In this document: positions 1 to 8,489 of the stretch, in pieces | Layout of the letters: every line of letters starts with the position of its first letter | Numbering within the stretch: position 1 is the stretch's first letter | From: Janthinobacterium sp. TND4EL3 | Lineage (GTDB): Bacteria > Pseudomonadota > Gammaproteobacteria > Burkholderiales > Burkholderiaceae_D | Assembly: GCF_900156175.1 (NCBI RefSeq) | Contig: NZ_FTMV01000001.1 | Location: 738,075 to 802,074, forward strand | Length of the DNA: 64,000 nt | Reading direction: 5' to 3' | The notes under the pieces: model-generated | What the model was told of the DNA's origin: nothing | Seen by the model: only the letters and a program-made list of their open reading frames with translations | Databases searched by the model: none | Program-made: the position numbers and the translations under genes

Positions 1-143
1 ATCTTGCGGTAGGATTTATCCACGGGGTCGCGCGTGGCATCCACCTTCACCTGCGGCACGGGCGTGGTTTGCGCTAGCGCAACAGCGCTGGACAGTGGAC
101 CAGCGAGCAAGCCAGCGAGCAGCAGGGAGAGAGGAGTGCGCAT
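1..143 (-). CDS. Exported protein, N-terminal fragment (cut by window edge)
   Basis: The ATG at 143 (minus) opens a frame that runs off the left edge, so only 47 residues are visible. They form a good Sec signal peptide: MRTPLSLLLAG, a Leu/Ala-rich core, then an Ala-x-Ala-type cleavage region around ALAQTT. After cleavage the chain reads VPQVKVDATRDPVDKSYRK. The visible part is too short to assign a family. It is probably a periplasmic or outer-membrane protein. The 48-bp gap to the next gene, which has the same orientation, leaves room for co-transcription. Confidence 0.6.
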   Translation of the reverse strand, partial: MRTPLSLLLAGLLAGPLSSAVALAQTTPVPQVKVDATRDPVDKSYRK

Positions 144-191
144 GTCCTTATGCTACGCTTTTTCGCGCAGCAGTCACGCACGGGTGGGGGA

Positions 192-551
192 TCAGTACTC
201 GCTGTATTTGCGCGCGTCGCCGCGCACCTGCGCCGCCGGGTATTTCTGCGCGTTCAGTTCCATCTTTTCCAGCACGGCCGCGTGCAGGTCGACGCCGCTC
301 TTGTCGGCCAGGCGCACCAGGTACATCAGCACGTCGGCCAGTTCGTGGCGGATGCCCGCGCGCTTCGCCTCGTCCAGTTCGTTATCCGCGCCCGTGGGCA
401 GCCACTGGTAGTGCTCGGCCAGTTCCGCCACTTCCACGGACAGGGCCATGGCCAGGTTTTTCGGCGTGTGGAACTGGTCCCAGTCGCGCTCGTCGGCAAA
501 GGCGCGCAGGCGCGCGCGGATGTCGAGCAGGCTGTCGGATGGGGCGCTCAT
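192..551 (-). CDS. MazG-like nucleotide pyrophosphohydrolase (dCTP pyrophosphatase type)
   Basis: This 119-aa protein has the compact all-alpha MazG/DCTPP1 layout. An N-terminal helix leads to the RDWDQFHTPKNLAMALSVE segment. The metal-binding EVAELAEHYQW (ExxE type) follows, and then the downstream acidic motif HELADVLMYLVRLADKSGVDL (E-x-x-D). Proteins of this class hydrolyse dCTP or modified dNTPs to the monophosphate and PPi, cleaning the nucleotide pool. Its ATG overlaps the stop of the upstream acetyltransferase by 4 bp (ATGA), so the two are probably translationally coupled. The length matches the single-domain family. Exact substrate preference cannot be read from the sequence. Confidence 0.85.
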   Translation of the reverse strand: MSAPSDSLLDIRARLRAFADERDWDQFHTPKNLAMALSVEVAELAEHYQWLPTGADNELDEAKRAGIRHELADVLMYLVRLADKSGVDLHAAVLEKMELNAQKYPAAQVRGDARKYSEY

Positions 552-1009
552 GCGGCCGCCTGCAGCGGTTTTTCCATGAAGACACTGAACGGGTCATCGC
601 GATAGCCGCCGTACGGCCCGCGCCGCTGGTAGCCGTGGCGCGCGTACAGGGCGATGGCCTCCGGCTGGTGGATGCCCGTCTCCAGGGTCAGCAGGCGGCA
701 GCCGCGCGCCAGCGCCTGTTCTTCCAGCAGGGCCAGCAGGCGCTTGGCCAGGCCCAGGCCGCGGCTGTCCGGGTGCACGTACATGCGCTTGACCTCGCCG
801 AAATCGGGCGTGACGACGATGGCGCCGCAGGCGCGCGCCGCGCCCGCCGCATCGCGGGCGACGGCAAACAGCAGCGTGTCGGGCGGCACGGAGGCCAGGT
901 CCAGCGAGTAGACGCACTCGGCCGGATACAGCGTTTGTTGATATGCATCCAGTTCGGCGATCAGGGTTTGCACGTCCGCTTGTTGCGGCGATTCCAGGAA
1001 AATTTGCAT
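548..1009 (-). CDS. GNAT family N-acetyltransferase
   Basis: About 153 aa with a GNAT fold. The acetyl-CoA binding motif A is VKRMYVHPDSRGLGLAKRLLALLEEQA (the R/Q-x-x-G-x-G/A type RGLGLA), followed by LTLETGIHQPEAIALYARHGY, the typical motif B with Tyr. The substrate is unknown; relatives acetylate small amines or protein N-termini. I start it at MQIFLESPQQ because the domain begins there. An in-frame ATG at 1042 would add 11 residues and sits 4 bp from the P450 stop; neither start has a clear Shine-Dalgarno. It overlaps the MazG-like gene by 4 bp, making a P450-GNAT-MazG transcription unit. Confidence 0.82.
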   Translation of the reverse strand: MQIFLESPQQADVQTLIAELDAYQQTLYPAECVYSLDLASVPPDTLLFAVARDAAGAARACGAIVVTPDFGEVKRMYVHPDSRGLGLAKRLLALLEEQALARGCRLLTLETGIHQPEAIALYARHGYQRRGPYGGYRDDPFSVFMEKPLQAAA

Positions 1010-1046
1010 GGGGAAAAGCACGTTGACTGAGATTGCCCCCATGGTA

Positions 1047-2480
1047 TCACTGCGGCCGCGCCAGGCGCATGCTCAGGCCCACGGGCGACATCACGAAACC
1101 CATCAGTTCCTGCGCCTCGCCGCCGTCCGGCGTATCGACGCCGGCGATGTCGAAGCTGCCCAGCAGCATGGCCATGGCGATCTTGATTTCCAACAAGGCC
1201 AGGTAGCGGCCCGGACACGTGCGCACGCCGGCGCCAAACGGCATCGAAGCGCGCTTGTCGTTGGCCTCGCCGCTCTCGGCCAGCCAGCGCTCTGGCTGGA
1301 ACGCCTGCGCGTCGGGAAAATGCGCGTCGGAGACGCTGTCGTGGCGCATCACGCACCACAGCATGCTGCCGGCGGGCACGGCCACGTCGCCCACCACCGT
1401 GTCGCGCAGCGCTTCGAGCGGGAGGTAGGGCGCCACCGGTTTCAAGCGCATGGCTTCGCTGGCGCAGGCGCCCAGGTAGTCGAGGCTGTCCATCTGCTCC
1501 AGGGTGAACTGCGCCACGTCGGGCGCCAGGCGCCGCACTTCCTCGCGCGCCTTCGCCAGGCTGTGCGGATGGCGCTGCAGCAGGTAGATGATCCAGGAAA
1601 TCGTGTTGGCCGTCGTGTCTTCGCCCGCCAGCAGCATGGTCAGCACATTGCCAGCCACGGCGCGGTCGTCCACGCCGCTGCCGGCTTCGTCGGCGGCGAC
1701 AATCATGGCTTCGAGCAGGTTGGGCGGCCGCACGCGCCGGGCGGGATCGCGCTCCAGGCGGGTGCGCGCCTGCCGCACCAGGTCGGCCACGGCCACGTCC
1801 AGCGCCGCCACGTCGCGGTCCAGGCGCCTGTCGACGGGCAGCTTGACGTAGCGCCAGTACGGCACCATCGACAGGCTGCGCCGCGCCACGGCCGGCAGGA
1901 TCGCGTCGAGGTGGCGCTGGATCACGTCCTCGCCCGATTCGAGCGTGTTGACTTCCGTGCCGAAGGCCAGGCCGGCAATGATGTCGACCGTGTAGCGTTT
2001 CAGGTCGCCGTCGAGGCCGATCGCTTTGCCTTGCGTGGCGGCAAGATGCCAGCGCCGCTGCAGGCGCTGCGCCACCGCCACCAGCGCGGGGAAATACGCC
2101 TTGATGGCACCCGGCGCCATGCCGGCCATCACCATGCGGCGCTGGTTGCGCCACGCCGTGCCCTCGGCCAGGAACAGGCCGGGGATGCCGCCCATTTCCA
2201 CGGAAATCGTGTAGCTCGACAGCGGACGCCGGAAGCCGTCCGGGCGGTCGCGCAGCACCGCCGCCACGGCTTCGCTGTCGGCCACCACCAGCACCAGGGT
2301 GCGGCCGAACCAGGCGCGCAGGTAGGGGCCGTAGCGCCGCACCCAGCCTTCCACGTCGCGGTGGATACGCGGCAGTCGTACTTGCAGCGCGTTGCCGATG
2401 ATGGGCAGCGCGAACGGCCCCGGCAACTGGCGGATCTGGCGCAGGGCCGTGGTGGCGGCGGCGTGGTCGAGCGGGGGCAT
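1047..2480 (-). CDS. Cytochrome P450
   Basis: A 477-aa soluble P450 monooxygenase. The N-terminal proline-rich LPGPFALPIIGN resembles that of class II/CYP4-like bacterial P450s. The I-helix oxygen-activation motif AGEDTT falls at residues 285-290, followed by the ExxR of the K-helix (SEAMRLKP). The heme-binding loop FGAGVRTCPGR carries Cys422 as the axial thiolate. No reductase or ferredoxin lies beside it, so electrons must come from elsewhere. The chosen ATG has GGAG 8-9 nt upstream; the longer frame to 2585 would run toward the divergent regulator and has no support. The substrate is unknown; fatty acids or terpenoids are typical for this look. Confidence 0.93.
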   Translation of the reverse strand: MPPLDHAAATTALRQIRQLPGPFALPIIGNALQVRLPRIHRDVEGWVRRYGPYLRAWFGRTLVLVVADSEAVAAVLRDRPDGFRRPLSSYTISVEMGGIPGLFLAEGTAWRNQRRMVMAGMAPGAIKAYFPALVAVAQRLQRRWHLAATQGKAIGLDGDLKRYTVDIIAGLAFGTEVNTLESGEDVIQRHLDAILPAVARRSLSMVPYWRYVKLPVDRRLDRDVAALDVAVADLVRQARTRLERDPARRVRPPNLLEAMIVAADEAGSGVDDRAVAGNVLTMLLAGEDTTANTISWIIYLLQRHPHSLAKAREEVRRLAPDVAQFTLEQMDSLDYLGACASEAMRLKPVAPYLPLEALRDTVVGDVAVPAGSMLWCVMRHDSVSDAHFPDAQAFQPERWLAESGEANDKRASMPFGAGVRTCPGRYLALLEIKIAMAMLLGSFDIAGVDTPDGGEAQELMGFVMSPVGLSMRLARPQ

Positions 2481-2593
2481 GACGGACTCCTGGTGGATGG
2501 CGACAATGACATCACTGTAGCGCGCTTGCGCACCCGCGTCTTGAACGAATACGACATCGCGCGGCGCGCGCAATTGCCGGTACAATCGTCGCC

Positions 2594-3451
2594 ATGCCTG
2601 CCGCCCCTACGCCCCTGACCCGTCTGATCGCGCCGCGCACGGCGCTCGCTTCCTGCGTGCGCGCCATCCTCGTGCGCGACACCACGGCCTGCGCGCCCCT
2701 GCCGCCGGCCCAGCGCCTGAACCGCTTTCCCGCCGTGCCCATGTGCAGCATCATCTGGACCGTCACCGGCGACGTGGAGGCGGCCGGGCCGGGCCTGTCG
2801 CTGCCGGACGTGCGCATGCCGCCCGCGCTGTTCGGCGGCCCCCGTTCGTATCCGCTGGTCAGCTATAACCCCGGTCCCGTGCACTCGTTCGTCGTGATGT
2901 TTTACCCGGACTCCCTGCATGCCTTGACGGGCATAGCGATGGCGGCCTTGCTGGACCAGTTCCGCCCGCTCGACGCCGTGTTTGGCGCCGACTGGCTGGC
3001 CCTGTCCGACGCCGTGCTGGCCGCGCCCGACGACGCCGTCCGCGTCAGCCTGGTGGAAGACTTTCTTGCGCCGCGCTGGCAGCTGGCGCGCAAGAACGGC
3101 GACCATCCGGCCGGCGCCGTGCAGGACTGGGTGCGCCGCCTGGGCGTGCAGGCCGCATCGACGGGCCTGGCCAGCAGCGCGCGCCATATCGAGCGCCGCA
3201 TCAAGGCTTGGGCCGGCCAGCCCATGCGCACCTTGCGCCGCATGCGCCGCGCGGAGCAGCTGTTCCTCGACGAGCGCGGCGCCATCCTGCAGGGCACGGC
3301 GTCCTGGTCCGACGTCGCCGCCAGCGGCGGTTACGCCGACCAGGCGCATTTCTGCCGCGAGACGCGCGAAATCACGGGCTTGAGTCCCACCGAGCTGGCG
3401 CGCGCCATCCGCGACGACGAGAGTTACTGGGTCTATCGGATTTGGGCTTGA
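2594..3451 (+). CDS. AraC-family transcriptional regulator
   Basis: A 285-aa protein with an unassigned N-terminal ligand domain of about 170 residues and a C-terminal AraC-type double helix-turn-helix. That region includes GQPMRTLRRMRRAEQLFL, then WSDVAASGGYADQAHFCRETREITGLSPTEL, the classical second HTH with its conserved GYADQAHFxRxFR-like core. It is divergent from the P450 (114 bp between starts), so it is the obvious candidate regulator of the P450-GNAT-MazG operon. That link is inference from position. Its TGA stop overlaps the left end of the structured repeat that follows. Confidence 0.88.
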   Translation: MPAAPTPLTRLIAPRTALASCVRAILVRDTTACAPLPPAQRLNRFPAVPMCSIIWTVTGDVEAAGPGLSLPDVRMPPALFGGPRSYPLVSYNPGPVHSFVVMFYPDSLHALTGIAMAALLDQFRPLDAVFGADWLALSDAVLAAPDDAVRVSLVEDFLAPRWQLARKNGDHPAGAVQDWVRRLGVQAASTGLASSARHIERRIKAWAGQPMRTLRRMRRAEQLFLDERGAILQGTASWSDVAASGGYADQAHFCRETREITGLSPTELARAIRDDESYWVYRIWA

Positions 3452-3569
3452 TGCCTGACCAAACCTACTGCGCGTCGGTATAGGCGGCCTGCGATGCTCG
3501 CCGTACTGGAGTACGGTTGCGCTTCTTAGCCACCTCTCCCTTCCGCTCGCTACGGTTTTGTCAGGCATC
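3450..3569 (+). repeat. Structured intergenic repeat, copy 1 (about 120 bp)
   Basis: Ends are complementary: GATGCCTGAC at 3450-3459 and GTCAGGCATC at 3560-3569. The pairing continues inward (CCAAACC against GGTTTTG) with one mismatch. An inner dyad (CGTACTGGAGTACG) lies at the centre. A second copy, about 91% identical over the core, lies at 16670-16791 in the opposite orientation. The element fills the gap between the convergent AraC gene and the acetolactate synthase gene and could act as a bidirectional terminator or a non-autonomous mobile repeat. No coding capacity is seen. Confidence 0.8.
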
Positions 3570-3591
3570 TGGACGCCGCGGGGGATAGGTA

Positions 3592-5346
3592 TTACGTAGC
3601 GGGTTCCTGGAATACCATGCCTTTTGCCAAAGTGACTTCATGGTGGCCCGCGCCGGGGGCCATCATGGGGAAGCAGTTTTCCGCGCCGTGCACGCGCACG
3701 TCGAGGAAGTAGGGGCCATCGGACGCCAGGCAGGTAGTCAATGCCGCGTCGAGCTCCTCGCGCCGGGAGACCGTGTGGGCCTGCCAGCCGAAGGCGCGCG
3801 CCAGGGCGACGAAGTCGGGCAGCGCTTCCGTGTAGCTGTGGCTGTAGCGCCCGCCGTGTATCAGTTCCTGCCACTGGCGCACCATGCCCATGTAGCCATT
3901 GTTCGACAGCACCACTTTCACGGGCAGGCGGTGCTGCACGGCCGTGGCCAGTTCCTGGATATTCATCAGGATCGACGCGTCGCCGCTGACGCACACGACG
4001 CACTTGTCCGGGTGGGCGATCTGCGCGCCGATGGCGGCCGGCAAGCCATAACCCATGGTGCCGGCGCCGCCCGAGGTCAGCCAGCGGCGCGGCTGCTCGA
4101 AGCGCAGATGCTGCGCGGCCCACATCTGGTGCTGGCCCACGTCGGTGGAAACGATGGCGTCGCCGCTGTCCATGCTGTCGAGCGCCGCCTGCAGCCGCCG
4201 CATCAGCGCCTGCGGCGCGATCACGTCCGGCGTGTCGTCGAACGCCAGCGAGTCCTGGGCGCGCCAGCCGTCGATGCGCCGCCACCACGGCTGGCGGTCC
4301 GCCAGCAATCGCCCGCGCAGCTGTTCCAGCAGGGCGGCCAGCACGGGCGCGCAGTCGCCGCGCAGGGCCACGTCGGCGCGCACCACCTTGCCGATCGACG
4401 CCGGGTCGATATCGATGTGGATGACCTTTGCGCCGGGACAGAAGGCGTCCAGGCGGCCCGTCACCCGGTCGTCGAAGCGGGCGCCCACGCAGACGATCAG
4501 GTCGGCATGGTGCATGGCCAGGTTCGCTTCCAGCGTGCCGTGCATGCCCAGCATGCCGAGGAAGGCCGGGTGCGAGGCGGGAAAGGCGCCCAGGCCCAAT
4601 AAGGTCAGGGTGCACGGCGCGGCCGCCAGTTTCACCAATTGCTGAAAGGCAGCGCAGGCGGCGGGGCCGGAATTGACGAGGCCTCCGCCGCCATAGAACA
4701 CGGGCCGGCGCGCGGCGGCGATCAGGCTGGCGGCCCGTTCGAGGTCGGCCGCTGCCGGCAGCGGCAGCGCTGACCGCGTGGCGGGGGCAGGCGCCGTCGT
4801 TGCCTGCACCGGCGCCAGCTGCAAATCCTTGGGAAAGTCGACCAGCACGGGGCCGGGCCGGCCCTGCGTTGCCTGCGCGTATGCTTCGCGCACGACGGCC
4901 GCCGTTTCATCGGCCGCGCGGATTTGCCGGTTCCACTTGGTGACGGGGCGCGAAATGCCCAGCGCGTCGCATTCCTGGAAGGCGGCCGTGCCGATGCTGG
5001 TGGTGGCCACCTGGCCGCTGATGCAGATCACGGGGATCGAATCGCACAGGGCGTCGAGCAAGCCCGTGGTGGTGTTGCTCATGCCGGGACCGGACGTGAC
5101 GAAGACGACGCCGGGCCGGCCTGTGCTGCGCGCATAGCCTTCGGCTGCGTGCACGGCTGCCTGTTCATGGCGCACCAGCACGTGGCGCAAGCGGGGCTGG
5201 GCGTGCAGCGCGTCGTACAGGGGCAGCACGGCGCCGCCCGGGTAGCCAAAGACGGTATCGACGCCCATCGCCAGCAGGGTGTCGACCAGGATGCTGGCGC
5301 CGTTGTGGGATGCGTGAGCGAGGAGGGGAGCGGGATCGGGTTTCAT
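3592..5346 (-). CDS. ilvB: Acetolactate synthase, large (catalytic) subunit
   Basis: A 584-aa ThDP-dependent enzyme that condenses pyruvate to 2-acetolactate, or pyruvate with 2-ketobutyrate, the first common step of Val/Leu/Ile synthesis. The N-terminal Pyr domain has GYPGGAVLPLYDAL and the catalytic Glu61 in VRHEQAAVHAAEGYAR. The central domain binds FAD. The C-terminal PP domain carries the Mg/ThDP motif GDAS (Asp456) through VKVVLSNNGYMGMVRQWQE. No small regulatory subunit (ilvN/ilvH) is adjacent, so this is probably a second, separately controlled AHAS. It is divergent from an Lrp-type regulator with a consensus Lrp site between them, which suggests leucine-responsive control. Confidence 0.9.
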   Translation of the reverse strand: MKPDPAPLLAHASHNGASILVDTLLAMGVDTVFGYPGGAVLPLYDALHAQPRLRHVLVRHEQAAVHAAEGYARSTGRPGVVFVTSGPGMSNTTTGLLDALCDSIPVICISGQVATTSIGTAAFQECDALGISRPVTKWNRQIRAADETAAVVREAYAQATQGRPGPVLVDFPKDLQLAPVQATTAPAPATRSALPLPAAADLERAASLIAAARRPVFYGGGGLVNSGPAACAAFQQLVKLAAAPCTLTLLGLGAFPASHPAFLGMLGMHGTLEANLAMHHADLIVCVGARFDDRVTGRLDAFCPGAKVIHIDIDPASIGKVVRADVALRGDCAPVLAALLEQLRGRLLADRQPWWRRIDGWRAQDSLAFDDTPDVIAPQALMRRLQAALDSMDSGDAIVSTDVGQHQMWAAQHLRFEQPRRWLTSGGAGTMGYGLPAAIGAQIAHPDKCVVCVSGDASILMNIQELATAVQHRLPVKVVLSNNGYMGMVRQWQELIHGGRYSHSYTEALPDFVALARAFGWQAHTVSRREELDAALTTCLASDGPYFLDVRVHGAENCFPMMAPGAGHHEVTLAKGMVFQEPAT

Positions 5347-5410
5347 GGCCTTATTTTCTGCCTGATGCGGCAGAAAAGGCTGCTGGTTTTCTCGTATAGA
5401 ATGCAGTATT

Positions 5411-5425
5411 CAGCAAATTTTGCTG
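5411..5425. promoter_or_regulatory. Lrp-type operator
   Basis: CAGCAAATTTTGCTG is a perfect 15-bp palindrome. It fits every position of the E. coli Lrp consensus YAGHAWATTWTDCTR. It lies in the 99-bp divergent region between the acetolactate synthase start and the Lrp-family start, 21 bp before the latter, where it could serve both autoregulation and control of the synthase. Confidence 0.8.
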
Positions 5426-5445
5426 TCAAATAAGGATTATGCAGA

Positions 5446-5907
5446 ATGAGGCTGGATAAATTCGACCTCGCCATCCTGGCGGCCCTGCAGCAGGACGCCC
5501 GCATCAGCCTGCACGACCTGAGCGCCAAGGTGGGCCTGACTTCGTCGCCGTGCTGGGCGCGCATCAAGCGCATGGAAGACGATGGCGTCATCGCGGGTTA
5601 TACGGTGAACGTCAATGCGGCCAAGGTGGGGCTGGCCGATACCGTCATCGTGCAAGTGACGCTGGACGACCATTCCGACCAGGCCCTGTTCGAGTTCGGC
5701 CACGCGCTGGCCATGATCCCGGAAGTGCTGGAAGCGTTTCTTGTGTCCGGCGACTACGATTACTACCTGCGCATCGCGGTGAGCGACACGCGCGACTACG
5801 AACGCCTGCTGCGCGAGCGCCTGTATAAAATTCCCGGCATCCGCCACAGCAAATCGAGCTTTGTGTTGCGCCAGCTCAAACAGAGTTACCTGCCCTTGCA
5901 GCGCTAG
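5446..5907 (+). CDS. Lrp/AsnC-family transcriptional regulator
   Basis: A 153-aa protein of standard Lrp size. The N-terminal winged HTH reads LDKFDLAILAALQQDARISLHDLSAKVGLTSSPCWARIKRMEDDGVIAGYTVNV, with the recognition helix SSPCWARIKRM. The C-terminal RAM/AsnC ligand domain includes the VSGDYDYYLRIAVSD turn that binds effector amino acids in homologues. It is divergent from an acetolactate synthase gene and preceded by a consensus Lrp palindrome. The likely role is local, amino-acid-responsive regulation of that synthase and of itself; a global role is also possible. Confidence 0.92.
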   Translation: MRLDKFDLAILAALQQDARISLHDLSAKVGLTSSPCWARIKRMEDDGVIAGYTVNVNAAKVGLADTVIVQVTLDDHSDQALFEFGHALAMIPEVLEAFLVSGDYDYYLRIAVSDTRDYERLLRERLYKIPGIRHSKSSFVLRQLKQSYLPLQR

Positions 5908-5999
5908 TTCCCAGCACGGCGGGAGTTTTTCCCTAGCCCATCCCCGGTGGCTGTTCGATACTGGACAGTAATAAAACCACTATAAAAACGGGGATACGC

Positions 6000-8489
6000 A
6001 TGAAACTGACTTTATTCGCGGCCGCCGCCATGGCGCTGTGCCAGGCGCAAGCGGCCAACCTTGCCGCCGACGCCAGCCCGATCATCGCCGGCGACTTGCC
6101 CACCGTCATCATCACGGGCAGCATGCCGCTGCCCACCGTGGAGCAGCCGCGCGACGCCCTGGCCGCGCCCGTGCAGACGGCCAGCGCGCAGCAGATCGCC
6201 GCCAGTGGCGCGCTCGACATTTCCGCTTTCCTGCGCCGCAACCTGGGCAGCGTCTATGTGAACGACGTGCAGAACAACCCCTTCCAGCCCGACGTCAGCT
6301 ACCGAGGCTATACGGCCTCGCCGCTGCTGGGCACGCCGCAAGGCTTGTCCGTGTATCTCGATGGCATGCGGCTGAACCAGCCGTTTGGCGACGTCGTCAG
6401 CTGGGACTTGATTCCGCGCATGGCGATTGCCTCGCTGACCCTGATGCCCGGCTCGAATCCGCTGTTCGGCCTGAACACCCTGGGCGGCGCGCTGGCCCTG
6501 CAGACCAAGGATGGTCTTAGCAATCCCGGCACGGCCGTCGAGGCGCGCCTGGGTTCGCACCAGCGGCGCGCCGTCGAGGTCGAGCATGGCGGCAGCAATG
6601 CGCAGGGCTGGCACTGGTATGCGACGGGCAATCGTTTCAAGGAAGACGGCTGGCGCGACGATTCGCCGTCGGACGTGCGCCAGGTCTTCGGCAAGCTGGG
6701 CTGGAGCGATGCGCGCACGGATATCGCCGTCACGGTGGCCCATGCGGACAATGCGCTGACGGGCAACGGCTTGCAGGAACAGCGCCTGCTGGCGCGCGAC
6801 TACCGCAGCGTCTACACCAAGCCCGATGTGACGCAGAACAAGTCCACGCTGTTGAACCTGACGGGCAAGCACCAGGCCGGCGATGCCGTCTTATTGTCCG
6901 GCAATGTGTACTACCGCAAGATCGACACGCACACGTTTAACGGTGACCTGAACGACGAGTCGCTCGACCAGTCCGTCTACCAGCCCGGCGCGGCCGAGCG
7001 GGCGGCGCTGGCGGCGGCCGGCTACACGGGCTTTCCCGCCAGCGGGGCGAATGCAAGCAATACGCCATTCCCGAAATGGCGCTGCATCGCCAACGTGCTG
7101 CTGCACGACGAGCCGGCCGAAAAATGCAACGGCATGCTCAACCGCAGCCATACCGAGCAGGAAAACTATGGTTTTACGGGCCAGCTCACCGTGCTGGCCG
7201 ACGTGGCCGGGCAGCGCCACAGCGTCACGGCCGGCGCCGCCTTCGATGCCAGCCATGCCACCTTTCGCCAGACGAGCCAGTTCGGCTATCTGAACCCGGA
7301 CCGCAGCATCACGCCCGTCAACTTCTTTGCCGATGGCACGGAAATCGACGACGACGGCACGCCCGTGGATAACCGCGTCGACTTGAGCGGGCGCATGCGC
7401 ACGTGGAGCGTGTATGCGAGCGACAGCATGGCGTTGAATCAAGCGTTGACCCTGACCATCTCCGGCCGCTACAACCGCAGCACGGTGCGCAACCGCGACG
7501 CCATCACGCCCGGCGGCGGCAGCGGCTCGCTCGACGGCGACCACCGTTTCAGCCGCTTCAATCCCGCCATCGGCCTGGCCTATGCGCCGGCCGGCGGCAC
7601 CGGCGCCTATCTCGGCTACAACGAAGGCAGCCGCACGCCGACGGCCATCGAACTCGGTTGCGCCGACCCGGAAAACCCCTGCCGCCTGCCCAATGCCATG
7701 GCCGGGGACCCGCCCTTGAAACAGGTGGTGACGAAGACGTGGGAAGCGGGCCTGCGCGGCAAGTTCGCCGACGTGGCCCGCTGGAGCGCGGGCCTGTTCC
7801 GCGCGGAAAACCACGACGATATCCTGTTCGTGGCCGATAACCAGGCCGGTTTCGGCTACTTCAAGAATTTCGGCAAGACGCGCCACCAGGGCGTGGAGCT
7901 GGCGCTCGACGGCAAGGCGGGCGCGCTGGACTTCGGCGTCAACTACACGTGGCTGCAGGCGACGTATCAGAGCCGCGAGCTCGTCAACGGCAGCGCCAAC
8001 AGCAGCAGCGACGCGCAGGCGCCCGGCCTGGAAGGCAATATCGTCATCACGCCCGGCAACCGGATACCGCTGACGCCCAGCCATATCTTCAAGGCGCATG
8101 TGGATGTGCAGGGCGGGCGCGACTGGACGGTGGGACTGGCCATGACGGCCGTGTCGAGTTCCTATGCGCGCGGCAATGAAAACAACGCGCACCAGGCGGG
8201 CGGCCCGTCTTACCTGGGTTCCGGCAAGAGCGGCGGCTACGCCGTGGTCGAGCTGAACGGCAAGGTCCAGCTGACGCGACAGCTGAGCGTGTTTGCCCAG
8301 GTGAGCAACCTGTTCGACCGCAAGTACGCGACTGCGGCCCAGCTGGGCGCGACGGGCTTCGACGCCAGCGGCAATTTCGCCGCCCGGCCGCTGCCCGCCG
8401 TGAACGGAGAATATCCGATGGTCAACGCGACCTTCTATGCGGCCGGCGCGCCGCGCAGCGTGAATGCGGGCCTGCGCTACGCGTTTTAA
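6000..8489 (+). CDS. TonB-dependent outer-membrane receptor
   Basis: 829 aa. A short signal peptide (MKLTLFAAAAMALCQAQA) precedes a plug domain beginning near LPTVIITGS. The plug shows the typical LDGMRLNQPFGDVVSWDLIP and NPLFGLNTLGGALALQTKDG segments. The remainder is a beta barrel with alternating aromatic strands and a C-terminal strand ending in VNAGLRYAF, the terminal-Phe signature recognised by the BAM machinery. Such receptors import siderophores, cobalamin, sugars or other ligands using TonB-ExbBD energy. No ligand clue is visible. GGGG at 5991-5994 supports the start. It converges on a two-component system whose stop overlaps its own. Confidence 0.93.
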   Translation: MKLTLFAAAAMALCQAQAANLAADASPIIAGDLPTVIITGSMPLPTVEQPRDALAAPVQTASAQQIAASGALDISAFLRRNLGSVYVNDVQNNPFQPDVSYRGYTASPLLGTPQGLSVYLDGMRLNQPFGDVVSWDLIPRMAIASLTLMPGSNPLFGLNTLGGALALQTKDGLSNPGTAVEARLGSHQRRAVEVEHGGSNAQGWHWYATGNRFKEDGWRDDSPSDVRQVFGKLGWSDARTDIAVTVAHADNALTGNGLQEQRLLARDYRSVYTKPDVTQNKSTLLNLTGKHQAGDAVLLSGNVYYRKIDTHTFNGDLNDESLDQSVYQPGAAERAALAAAGYTGFPASGANASNTPFPKWRCIANVLLHDEPAEKCNGMLNRSHTEQENYGFTGQLTVLADVAGQRHSVTAGAAFDASHATFRQTSQFGYLNPDRSITPVNFFADGTEIDDDGTPVDNRVDLSGRMRTWSVYASDSMALNQALTLTISGRYNRSTVRNRDAITPGGGSGSLDGDHRFSRFNPAIGLAYAPAGGTGAYLGYNEGSRTPTAIELGCADPENPCRLPNAMAGDPPLKQVVTKTWEAGLRGKFADVARWSAGLFRAENHDDILFVADNQAGFGYFKNFGKTRHQGVELALDGKAGALDFGVNYTWLQATYQSRELVNGSANSSSDAQAPGLEGNIVITPGNRIPLTPSHIFKAHVDVQGGRDWTVGLAMTAVSSSYARGNENNAHQAGGPSYLGSGKSGGYAVVELNGKVQLTRQLSVFAQVSNLFDRKYATAAQLGATGFDASGNFAARPLPAVNGEYPMVNATFYAAGAPRSVNAGLRYAF

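Noticed and set aside
3450..3569. Reading the 120-bp repeat as an insertion sequence
   Set aside because: No transposase frame, and the terminal sequences differ between copies while staying complementary, which does not fit fixed transposon ends.
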